The position numbers and the translations under genes are program-made. The notes beneath the pieces are model-generated. The model did not search any database. It worked only from the letters and a program-made list of their open reading frames with translations, and was not told the DNA's origin. DNA of 64,000 nt from Astrothelium macrocarpum (lineage: Eukaryota > Ascomycota > Dothideomycetes > Trypetheliales > Trypetheliaceae), in contig JAGEMR010000141.1 of NCBI GenBank assembly GCA_021030915.1, positions 1-64,000 of the forward strand. Direction: 5' to 3'. This document shows, one piece after another, positions 13,323 to 23,421 of the stretch (position 1 is the first letter of the stretch; each line of letters begins with the position of its first letter).

Positions 13323-14813
13323 ATGTCGCCGGCTGCACTGGCTTGGTACGGGGCAGTTGGCACTACAGTGTCATTAAGCCAGCTCATTCTCAAGTTCCTC
13401 GAAGATTTCGCTAACGTGCAAGATAACGTCAAATTCCTTCGTCTGAAGATCAAGGATGATCTGGACCTGATAGGCCAATTTGTGGCGTTCGTCACTAGTA
13501 TGCCGCAAGAGTTGGCATCGGACATCGACAAGAGCATTCTCATTGATATCAATTCCTTTCTTCAGCCGCTCATGGCTCGTTGCGACGTCGAAATACGCGC
13601 AGTTTATACCAAGGCAGAGAAAACGAATGTTGATGTTTACACCTCAAGGCTCGCGATTCGAGCCTTGGAATCCATGGAAACAGATTTGGAGACATGGGTG
13701 AATAGGCTCCATATTCGAACGAGTCTTTTATCTCATAAGCTAAAACTGCACGCCATTGATGCGTTAAGCCCAAACAGACCCGCATTAAAATTCCAACGTC
13801 AGATGCAAGAGCTTAGCGCCGAAATCAACACTCTACGAGTAAATGGCGGACGCGTCAATTATGAGACTTGTTGGCTTCCTAGCGAACACCAAATAGACTT
13901 TCATGGAGCAAAGCCACAGCGACGTATGGAAGGTAATTTGGCTAATAAAAAGGTCATAGTCGAGTTCGTCTCCTACAACGCCGCGGCATCTCCCAAGGAA
14001 AATCAAGACACAGTTGGTGAACTCGCCTTTATTCTAAGTCGGTCAGATCCGTCTGCGTTCCATGTACTCCAGTGCATCAACTTCTTCCAATCGATAGAGA
14101 TACCAGGAATGTATGGCCTGGTTTTCCGAATTCCCCAAGCCTTCGACGCTGTACGGAATCTTGCAGATATCATCCTCGAACATAATTCCAATGGGGAGCC
14201 TGCAGGTGAGACCAGAGAGCATCAGATAGTTGAGCTGGAGGTTCGTAAGATCAGTCGGCGGGTTAGACTCGCTTACGAATTGGCCATATCCCTCCGATAC
14301 ATGCAATCATTCGGCTACGTACATCAAAGCATACGAACCAGCAACATCTTGATAGCTTCTTCCCCTACCGACTTCGGCGTCTATCTTGGCGGATTCGAAA
14401 GAACGCGTCCCGATGCAGGTGCTTCTAATCAGCGCCGCATCGACGCTGACTGGCGCAATAACATCTACCGCTCCCCGGATCGTGTAGGCATCACCGATCA
14501 GGAGACTATTGAGAGACATACGATGCTACATGACATTTATAGTCTAGGAGTCGTCATCTTGGAAGTGGGAATCTTCCAGCCCCTCCCTGCAATGGAATTT
14601 AAGTTCAAGGGTAAAAGCGCGAACACAACTCGGAGTACATTGAAACACATGGCGAAACAACTACTACCAATGACCATAGGCGATCGTTATGCCGATATTG
14701 TATCCTTCTGCTTGAACGTCACTCCGGAGACCTCTGCTGATACGCAACACAATGAAATCGCTTTTGTCCAAGAAGTGATTGAACCGTTGGAACAGCTTTC
14801 GACAACGATTTGA
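13323..14813 (+). CDS. HeLo-like domain plus C-terminal pseudokinase
   Basis: A single exon of 496 codons; the start at 13323 (AAAAATGTCG context) is preferred over an in-frame ATG nine codons upstream because the conserved helical domain begins right after it. The N-terminal ~200 residues are helical and begin AALAWYGAVGTTVSLSQLIL, resembling the HeLo/HeLo-like domains of fungal cell-death proteins. The C-terminal half has a kinase fold with degenerate catalytic motifs: VHQSIRTSNILI in place of HRDxKxxN, and LGGFER where DFG should be. HDIYSLGVVILE (subdomain IX, usually DxxSxG) is kept. It is therefore probably a pseudokinase. The layout recalls fungal and plant MLKL-like executioners, with a membrane-acting helical domain plus a kinase-like sensor. 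It is divergent from the kinase-ankyrin gene and adjacent to a HET gene. The function is inferred. Confidence 0.8.
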   Translation: MSPAALAWYGAVGTTVSLSQLILKFLEDFANVQDNVKFLRLKIKDDLDLIGQFVAFVTSMPQELASDIDKSILIDINSFLQPLMARCDVEIRAVYTKAEKTNVDVYTSRLAIRALESMETDLETWVNRLHIRTSLLSHKLKLHAIDALSPNRPALKFQRQMQELSAEINTLRVNGGRVNYETCWLPSEHQIDFHGAKPQRRMEGNLANKKVIVEFVSYNAAASPKENQDTVGELAFILSRSDPSAFHVLQCINFFQSIEIPGMYGLVFRIPQAFDAVRNLADIILEHNSNGEPAGETREHQIVELEVRKISRRVRLAYELAISLRYMQSFGYVHQSIRTSNILIASSPTDFGVYLGGFERTRPDAGASNQRRIDADWRNNIYRSPDRVGITDQETIERHTMLHDIYSLGVVILEVGIFQPLPAMEFKFKGKSANTTRSTLKHMAKQLLPMTIGDRYADIVSFCLNVTPETSADTQHNEIAFVQEVIEPLEQLSTTI

Positions 14814-15254
14814 TTCCATAGCTGTCCAATAATTACATATGCACCTCAGCTAGACCCCCAAGACGCTGCAACAAGAAATACCGTAGACTGCAAGAGACGC
14901 AACGAGCCAAGTAGAAGCCAGAGAGATTTTTGTCGATAATGAGCAGCATGATCCTTTAGTACATTTCTCCACACACAATTGATAATATCTGATTGTTCAA
15001 TACCGCGTAAGAAATTCCTCCAACACATATATAGCTAGATGTACCTTTTGTGGTCCAAGAAATTTCTCACTGCAACTTCTGAAGATACTTACATTACGCT
15101 CCCTTTCTCGCGTAGGGCATCGGCCATGAGAGTGGGGATAGATCTGAAAGTGTTCATCGGAGGCGATTCTTAAGCACAGAAGCTGAGGTACGTCAAGAGC
15201 TCTAAATCTGAGGGATTGCACCATTTGGCAGCCATTCACTGATATATGGACTAG
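14814..15254. other. Intergenic, no gene recognised
   Basis: Only short open frames without recognisable domains were seen; it lies between converging genes and presumably holds both 3' UTRs. Confidence 0.6.
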
Positions 15255-15408
15255 TATCTAGCAACTGGTATCTAGCAACTGGTATCTAGCAACTGGTATC
15301 TAGCAACGAGTGTCTAGCAACGGGTATCTAACAACACTTATGTAGCAGCCGGTATCTAGCAACTCGTAGCTAGCAATTGGTATCTGGCAACTGATGTTCA
15401 GCAATGAC
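15255..15408. repeat. 14-bp minisatellite, 11 units
   Basis: Eleven consecutive 14-bp units are variants of TATCTAGCAACTGG. The first three are identical and the rest carry one to several changes. The array ends eight bases from the HET gene stop codon, in its probable 3' UTR. Confidence 0.9.
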
Positions 15409-16831
15409 GTCGTTATCAAACGATTTTGATCCGTGCTGTTCTTGTTCCTTTCGAATCAAATAAGCTACCATCTCTCGGAGAACTATCGACGACTCCGATC
15501 CTCACATACTCCCCTAAAGCCTCGTTTCGCGGTCGCAGTAGTAGCATATGTTCTTCTTCTTCCTCCATAAATACTGGAAGTACCTGGCTACTCTCGTTCA
15601 TCGCCACCCGCGCCGTTGTGGTACCCACTAGAAGGCACAATACACTCATTCTGTCGACTAGCTGATCTCCCTCTGGACAGTCAGCCCACATCAGTACACG
15701 TCCGATCGGTGTGATGATGTAGAATTCACCAGGGGTACGACCAAGCCTGATTTTCCGTTTTTGTACTGCAGCCGTCAATTCCACCTGCCCAGATGCTACT
15801 TTGCCAAAGTCGAATCCATCGTCATGGACGACAAAACAGCCTTGCCGGTGAACACGCAAACGACGGTCGGCAAGGAACGTTCCTTCGGTAGCTGTAGAGT
15901 ACCCTATGCAACAGTGCTCGTTCACAGGGTCGTATGATGACATCCACGACCAGGTAGGTGCAGTTGCCGATACCCTTGCTCTTCGAGGATTTGAGCGCGG
16001 TGAGGAGTACCAAAGCAGAGCTCTTGGAATGTCCGCACGCCAGAAGCCAGCCAGATATTCACAATTTGTGTACATAGATATGCGCGACGCAAGTCCAGCG
16101 AGCGCGTATGATCGGTCAGAAGCTCTGGAGATAGTGCACGCTGAGTAAACGTGCGCCAAGCGCAGCCACAATGTAAAGATCTCATCTTTTGGGATCCTAC
16201 CCAGGCGAATGTCGGTCAAGATTGCTTTGATACCTGGCTTATGATACGCTGATGACACGCTGGTAACATCTTCGTCGGCGGCTCCAGAAGATACGGCATT
16301 GTTCAGTTGCTGGGTCTGGGCAATGGGAGCCATTCCAGTACATTCACAATTAAAGCACGAGTTGCATTCCCATATCATTTCCGAAACGCCAAAGTGCAAA
16401 GTTCTTGGAGCGAGAATACGCTCTTGAAAAGCCCAGGCTCTGTCCAGGAGGGGAGCATTGCTACATCGATGAAGGAGGACATCACTCGCGAGATAGTCGT
16501 GCCCTTGTTGATGAGAGACACGAACTCGAAGACCACAATCGTCGTCGCAAGAAGTTCGAACCAACTCATATGCCGCCACAGGCCAGTCCATGTAGTCATC
16601 GCTCCGATCGTCTGGCACATGCCGGTTCGAGAAGCAATTGCCAAAGCAATTTGGCGAAAAAGTGGCTGCAATATTGAGGGATGAATTTGAAAATATGTCC
16701 GCTTTCTTTATTGCCTCTTCAGTCCGGTCGATGTCATCATCTTGGACAATACACAGTGCATCTATCCAAATCCACTTGACATTGATGCTTTTAGTTAGGC
16801 TGATCGCATCCTTGAATATTTGAGGGAGTTC

Positions 16832-17027
16832 TGATAATGTTGGGCAATCCACTCTTGTAATCTCCGGCGTTAGCTTCATTATTTCCTAATTAGGCAATTA
16901 GTCCGTTAGTGTGGAGATCAGGAGAAACAGCATTTAAGGCCCTGTTTGCTGCTGTTTCCTCCTGAGCTTCCTTAGTTCAATTCCTTGTTTAAATGCGGTA
17001 TCCGACCTGTTCCGTCTAATTCCATCA
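16832..17027 (+). repeat. 5' LTR
   Basis: 196 bp, TG...CA ends, preceded by the target duplication AGTTC. Confidence 0.95.
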
Positions 17028-17045
17028 GGTTATGAACCCGGCTGA
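17028..17045 (+). other. Primer-binding site
   Basis: GGTTATGAACCCGG starts directly after the 5' LTR. It resembles the complement of the anticodon region of initiator tRNA-Met, the half-tRNA primer used by many Copia elements; one position looks RIP-changed (GAACCC for GAGCCC). Confidence 0.6.
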
Positions 17046-17193
17046 AACTTCTCTTGCGTTCAATCAGCCAATTTCTTAATTGAATTCAATCATCTTTTAC
17101 CATTAAATTAGCCGTTTGTGTATGATTTAGTATTGAAAAGAAAGTGACCTTTTAGTTCTATATTTGATCAGTTATTAGAGTATTTTTTGATAA

Positions 17194-20100
17194 TATGATT
17201 GGAGACGAATTGAAAGATTTATCTGTATTTCACGATATTGTTGATTATAATAAATGAATTAATCTGGTGAATAAATTCTTCAAATTTAAAGATTACTGGA
17301 AATACGTTTCTGGCAGAGAAATGTTAATAACCGATAACGTCGACGAATTCGAATAATATGATGCTACTATCAGCGTAATAATTTATATATATATTAATAA
17401 GAAAATCAAGGCCATAATTAATATGAAACTATCGTTTTATCAAATATGGAAATAATTCGAACGAACGTACGTTATATTAGATCCTGTTTTCAAAGAGATA
17501 TATTGACACGTCTGGAATATCATGAAATACGATGGCGAAAATAATATTAAAGAATTTATTCGTTTTTTCAATTCGGTATATGAAAATATCAAAAATACGG
17601 ACCTTAATTATCTTCAGAATGAAACTGAAAATGAGATCAAAATCCTCAATTTTTTCATCATTATCGAAGATTATTTTGAATTTCTAATTACGCTGATCAG
17701 ATAACGTCTTTAAGAAGGATCTGAAATCACATATGATAATATAATACGAGATATTATAAACATATCACGGTCAGATAAGAAATGTAGAATAACGTTCGTT
17801 ATCTCAAATCAAAATCGAAATATTAATAAATTTATTAATAAAAACGACGTTAAATAAAATAACAGATGTCCAAAATATTCTGATTATAATTTTCGAAATT
17901 ATAAAAAGAAGAAATGTTGGAAATTCCATCCTGAATTCAGGCCAAAATGGTGGAATGATAAAAATGAAAAACCCGGAGGCATTTTCAATAAAAATAATAG
18001 CATTAAATTCACAGTATTTATATCCCGAATAGATGAATCAATCTCATAAATATTATTTGCTATTTTTTTGAAATCGTTGATATATTTTGATTCTGATATG
18101 ACTGATTATATATTCTCCGATAAGGAACGATTTATTGAAGAAACGTTCCAGCCAGTGTATATTCCAATCATAATAATCAGTAGAGATAAAATAATGATAA
18201 CAGGAATAGGAACTGTTCGTGTATGATTCTTCAGATCAGAAGATTCAATAGAATTGACGTTCCAAAATATATTATATCTGCCGAAAATATGGATTAATTT
18301 GATGTCAGAAGATCGCTTTAAAGAAATGGCCAAAATATATATTACCGGCAGAGACAGAATCATATATTTAAAGGATGGCGATATTATTATTGGCCATTAC
18401 GATAAGATAAATAGAATGAGAATATTCAGAATTAATATTAGATTTAAATCCAAATCAGTTTTTATTATCATAAATATTGGCAAAATTATTATGGAGAATC
18501 CATCAAAATTATTCAATATAACCGAAAAGGCGAATTTGGATTTATGGTATAGGAGATTTGGCCATTTTCATTATTATGGAATTCGTACAATTAATGAAAT
18601 GACCTCAAATATTAATTTAAATAATAATATTCAAAATAAAAATAATTATAAAATATATCAGTTAATTAAATCCAAATAGTGTATATTATATAAATTATAA
18701 TAATGAATTGATAAATCATTTTAAAAATTTTATTCGGATCTGACCAACTCTATTATCAAAATAAAATGAAAAAATAAAAAATATGTATTTTAGATGATAA
18801 ATAATTATAATTTCTTTCAATGGATATAAATAATTTATATTAAAGATCAGATTATGATAATTCTTATTCAATTTTTAAAGAATATTTGAATAAAATAAAT
18901 AATCGAAATAAGAATGATTATTTTCCGAATTGATTATGATATTGAATTCAATAAAATCAGTGAATATAGCCATAATAATGGTATTATATTTGAATATTCA
19001 TCATTATATTCGCACCAATCTAATGGATATACAGAAGTATTAGATTATCAAATCATCCTTCGAATATACTATTTTATAATTAACAATGGATTTCCATCTG
19101 ATATATGGTCTAAGACGGTAATAGCAGCTGTGTATCTCTTAAATAGGTCGCCGATCTCAGTTAATTCTGAATACGAAATTCCATATGGTCGTATCAATTT
19201 TTCGCTGTTCGATAAAAATGTGAAATCTGATATGGCTCATTTTAAGACATTTGGATGTGAAATAATATGCCATATTTTATCTGAAATTCATTCGAAAGAT
19301 GATAAATTCATTCCGACCACTAAAATAGGATATTTTATAAATTACATATTTAATTATTCAATTTATTCAATATGATTCTTTGAAATAAACAGAATTAGCG
19401 ATTATCGAAATATGATATTCAATGAATAAATATATTATTTAATAAAATGAAACGAAAATAAAAAATAATTTATGAAGATTTCGGATATGAATAATCTATA
19501 TTCCGAATTAAATTTATCATTTTTGAAATCGAAATTATTCCATTCGGAAGAAGAATCACGTTCTATTAAATCAAAAGATGAATTTTCTCAATTTCAATAC
19601 CAAATTCAGTAAATTCAGTCATTTGACGAATTTTCATATTAAACTGAATTTGATACTGAATTTATTACTGAAACAGCTGGCGATTCAATTACATTCGAGA
19701 ATACGCTTCAGAATGATATTCAGTCAGATATTATACAGGAAACGATTATAATATAGCCTCTAATTCCATCTGATTTATTATTGAATATAGCAGATATATC
19801 ATTTGATGATAATTTCAATAATTTATCATCTATTTTGACAGATCCTATATTACTGATAATGTCAGAAATATTCGGCCAATATATATCATTATGAAAGTCG
19901 ACAAAATCACACCATCATCCATTAAAATACGATCCTTCCAATCCCATCATTTATTCACGATATATTGAAATAATCAATATCAAAAAAAAATATTTTTATA
20001 CTGAATTCAGTGACGGTATTAATATACCATTCATATATCAGAAAGCCATAAAATCATCATAGGTCAAAGAATGGTAGGAAATTATTGATAATGAAATGGA

Positions 20101-21535
20101 ATCATATAAGAAAAATGGCATTTAAAATCTCGTCCCGTTTTCTGAAAATGTCATTATTCTCAAAAATCGATGAATATTCGATCTGAAACGAGATATGAAC
20201 GGCGCCATTATATGATATAAAATTCATTGAATCATTCGTGATAATAAATAACGTCCAGATTTTAATTATGATGAAATATATGCCACCGTTATTCGTTCCA
20301 TTACAATAAAAATATTATTCATTATTATTATTATCAAAAATTTGGAATATGAATAAATAAATTTGATCACCGCCTTTCTGAATGAGACGGTAAATAGAAC
20401 GGATATATATATGGAGGTATCATATAGATATAATTCTTTAAATCAAATATATAAATTGAACAAAACGTTATATAATCTGAAACAGTCACCATTATTCTGA
20501 TTTAAATAATTCTCACGATTTATGAAAAAGATTGATTATATAAATTTATTAATAAATCTTTGTGTATTTATCAACCGCTCGAATAATAATATTATTATTA
20601 TTTATGTGAATGATTTATTATATATCGCCAAAATTAGAAGTATTATCTCTGCCGTCAAATAACGAATAGCAGTTGAATTTTGTTTAAAAGAAATGGACGA
20701 ATTCCATCATTATTTGGGCGTACGAATCATTCGAAAATGTTTATAAAGAATTCTTACCGTCGACCAGATTATGTACATTCGCCGAATCCTTGATAAATTC
20801 GGCCATACAAATTCCCGTTCGGTCCCAGCACCATTTCCTATCATCGACCTCCAGTCTTACGATGGCGAAACTACCTTAAATATTAAACAGCGCTTCCAAT
20901 CCATGACAGGCTCCTTAACCTACACCGTTTATATCATATATATTGATTTGATTTATATCTGTGGACATTTATTTCGTTACATACACAATCCTTCATCTAC
21001 CCATCAAAGAGCCATTGATAATACCTTCAAATATATGGCCGGCACCATATAAATGGGTTTGACGTTTGGTAAAAATATGGGCGATTCGAATATATCTGGA
21101 TATGGCCTAAATCTTGTATATTATTGTGATTCGAGCTGGGCTGACGATAAGGAGGATCGATATTCGACAGCAGGATATATAATCAAATATAGAGGAATAG
21201 CAATAAACTGGAAGAATTATAAGCAGCCTCTCGTCGCTCATTCGACAGCTGAAGCCGAATACGTAGCGCTTGATTACGCTATTCGAGAAGTCATTTCAAT
21301 TCAGAAACTGCTGAAAGAATTGGAACGACATACCGAACAGCCCACACCAATATACGAGAATAACGTATCAGCCATTAGCCTCACCAGGTCAAACAGAACC
21401 AATAATAGAATGAAACATATTGATATACGCTGGTATACTATCCGTGAGGAGATCGAACAAAAGCTCATTAAGATAATCCAAATATCAACCCACAACCAGC
21501 CAGCAGATGGCCTTACAAAGGCGCTTCATAAATAG
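17194..21535 (+). pseudogene. Copia gag-pol polyprotein remnant
   Basis: Gag-like sequence starts near MIGDELKDL (17194) and a cysteine/histidine cluster lies near 17910-17960. The GAG pre-integrase motif LWYRRFGHFH is near 18540, and an integrase piece (HQSNGYTEV) is at about 19010-19375. The RT catalytic motif reads YVND (about 20603) instead of YVDD, a GAT to AAT change. A clean RNase H end (21053-21535) contains YYCDSSWADD, STAEAEYVAL and the terminal ADGLTKALHK. Many in-frame stops separate these pieces, so no active polyprotein can be made from this copy. Decay is uneven: the RNase H portion is almost intact while gag and protease are badly broken. Confidence 0.85.
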
Positions 21536-21612
21536 GATCATAATCACTTCATCGAATTACTTGGAATGGTTAACGGGATACCCATTTAATTACTAACAGA
21601 TTTGCTGTATGG

Positions 21613-21624
21613 ATTGAGGGAGTG
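21613..21624 (+). other. Polypurine tract
   Basis: ATTGAGGGAGTG sits immediately upstream of the 3' LTR, the expected place for plus-strand priming. Confidence 0.6.
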
Positions 21625-21820
21625 TGATAATGTTGGGCAATCCACTTTTGTAATCTCCGGCGTTAGCTTCATTATTTTCTAATTAGACAATTAGTCCGTT
21701 AGTGTGGAGATCAGGAGAAATAGCATTTAAGGCCCTGTTTGCTGCTGTTTCCTCCTGAGCTTCCTTAGTTCAATTCCTTGCTTAAATGCGGTATCCGACC
21801 TGTTCCGTCTAATTCCATCA
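21625..21820 (+). repeat. 3' LTR
   Basis: 196 bp, identical to the 5' LTR except for five transitions; followed by the second AGTTC. Confidence 0.95.
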
Positions 21821-22606
21821 AGTTCTTTCCAGACCATGCCCAACTTTCAATCTTCAACATTCGCTTTTGTGGTTTTGATCACATCCATGCCACTTTCCCA
21901 GCAGTGACTTAGAGTCACGTATCCAGAATAAGGCTGATTCACCGTATCGATGAGTTTTGGGGTTTCCTCGGACACGAGTAAGAGACGTTTGGGCAAGTTT
22001 AAAGACAATGGTTGACAGGCAGCATGGTTTGAATCGCAGTCTTGTAGCCAGTTTTGCAACAGCCTTGAACATCTGTTCAAATCCAGACGGGGTGGAACTC
22101 CCACTGAGTGACCAAAGGCTTGGTGGATCGGTTCAAAGCCTAAAGATGGTTAGTTGTTCAAATTTAAATGTCGCCCGGGAAGAGGAAAGAGCAAACCAGT
22201 CCTTATGTAAAACTCAAGTCGTGAATGTACTTCACAATAAGGCTCATCGGTCTTTGCTCGCATAACAGTCAAGGGTTTGCCAGGATGGAGTTCTATGAAA
22301 ATACGCCAGGATTCTTCAATCTCATCAATGTCGCTTTGAGAATCTTCAGTAATCATCGTCTTCATCGTCGCTTCCTAGATCATGCCTATCTGAATCATTC
22401 CAATAGAGGGTAACGCCTTGCTGTATAAAGTAACATTTCTCGCATCCTCGATCAGCTGATGAAGCAAGGGCTTCGAAACTGGTAATGTGGAAACGCGGCG
22501 GATTTAAAGGGTCGAGCAGGTCCCTTCTGTAGTTGGCAGGTAGATCTTTGAACAGATCATAATTGAGATCACGGCAAGTTGAGCACATTGGGTTTTGAGA
22601 ATCCAT

Positions 22607-23127
22607 CCTTGCTGAGGTGGTGAAGTAATTGCCTTACTATGAGGACGACAGCGAAATGGTGAAGTGATTGCTGTGAGAACGGAAGTGAAGAGTTAGAGTC
22701 TAGGTTGAGCAGTTGCACCGCATGCAATACCAATAGGGAAATCGCCCACCCATAGCACAACGGAGTTTCTAAGATCTTTTCTGATCGAGAAAATTCTTGG
22801 CAGTGACTCATTTGAAGCGGTCTGAGGAAGTCTCGGAATCGCTTGGATGGAAAAAGCGTGAGGCGACAGCTACTTTTCTGTGTGACTTGCAACGCCACTA
22901 GGGTTGCCATAAGAAAGGTCACGAAACGAAAAGAATTCAATTTGTGATATATATGCTAGGGTCTTAATAACGATAGATGTCACGACGCTCAAAGATTTTT
23001 TTTCATAAAAAGAGACCTCTTACATATTTTAAAAAAATTTTGTGTGTTAAATCACTTTCGACAAATTCTTTTACACACTGCACCGTTTCTAAAGAGGTTT
23101 TTATATGTTTTCAAGTTATTTATTTTT
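22607..23127. other. Intergenic, 5' of the HET gene
   Basis: No gene recognised. It presumably contains the HET promoter; a moderately AT-rich stretch starts near 22990. Confidence 0.5.
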
Positions 23128-23349
23128 AGCTCCACGCGTTATTAGCCCCATGCATGTTTTAGCTTTACGGACTCTTTGGCCTTTCAAACTTTTCATTTCT
23201 ATGCACTCTCCAGCCCTCCGCATTCTCTAATTCTACGCACTCTTCAGCCCTACACACTCTTTGGCTCTACGTATTTTTTAGCTTTCTGTATTCTCTAACT
23301 CTACGTACTATTCAGTCCTGCGTGTTTTTTGGCCTTACGCACTCCAGAG
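23128..23349. repeat. Degenerate ~17-bp minisatellite
   Basis: About a dozen diverged units of 16-19 bp are built on a pattern like CTCTACGCACTCTTCAG, alternating AGC/CAG junctions with TACGCACT-like middles. Individual units differ at several bases, so the array is old. It sits 3' of the MFS gene. Confidence 0.7.
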
Positions 23350-23421
23350 ATCACCCTTCTATTCTTTAGAAAACAATCGTGCAACCCTTGCGAAAGCATA
23401 AACCTAAGATGGGTGTCGTCA

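Larger units (their letters stand above)
16832..21820 (+). mobile_element. Complete-length Ty1/Copia retrotransposon with 5-bp target duplication
   Basis: Two 196-bp LTRs start TGATAATGTTGGGC and end TTCCATCA; AGTTC is present at 16827-16831 and 21821-21825. A primer-binding site follows the 5' LTR and a polypurine tract precedes the 3' LTR. The interior is in Copia order (gag, protease, integrase, RT, RNase H) but is AT-biased with many stops. It is less decayed than the element at 1951-6337. The LTRs differ at only five positions, all transitions, which fits RIP rather than random drift. Confidence 0.95.
15416..22606 (-). pseudogene. HET-domain (heterokaryon incompatibility) gene split by a Copia element
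   Basis: The 5' part (22606 to 21821) starts MDSQNPMCSTC. It reads through a 57-nt intron (22140-22196, branch AACTAAC) into the HET core segment GYVTLSHCWE. The 3' part (16831 to 15416) continues with ELPQIFKDAI, KWIWIDALCIVQDD and LLDRAWAFQERILAPRTLHF, all HET motifs. A 4989-bp Copia element lies between, with the target GAACT (minus strand) duplicated. Removing element and duplication restores the reading frame across the joint. Two other lesions exist: a one-base frameshift near 22345-22365, and a TGA at 21847-21849 where HET proteins have an aromatic or basic residue. Intact length would be about 710 residues. HET proteins trigger incompatibility or cell death when paired with a partner; this allele cannot make a full product. 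Confidence 0.9.

Noticed and set aside
15255..15408. CRISPR-like array
   Set aside because: Units are contiguous with no spacers and the genome is eukaryotic; it is a minisatellite.
16307..16684. 125-codon plus-strand frame within the HET gene
   Set aside because: Antisense to the conserved HET motifs; no features of its own.
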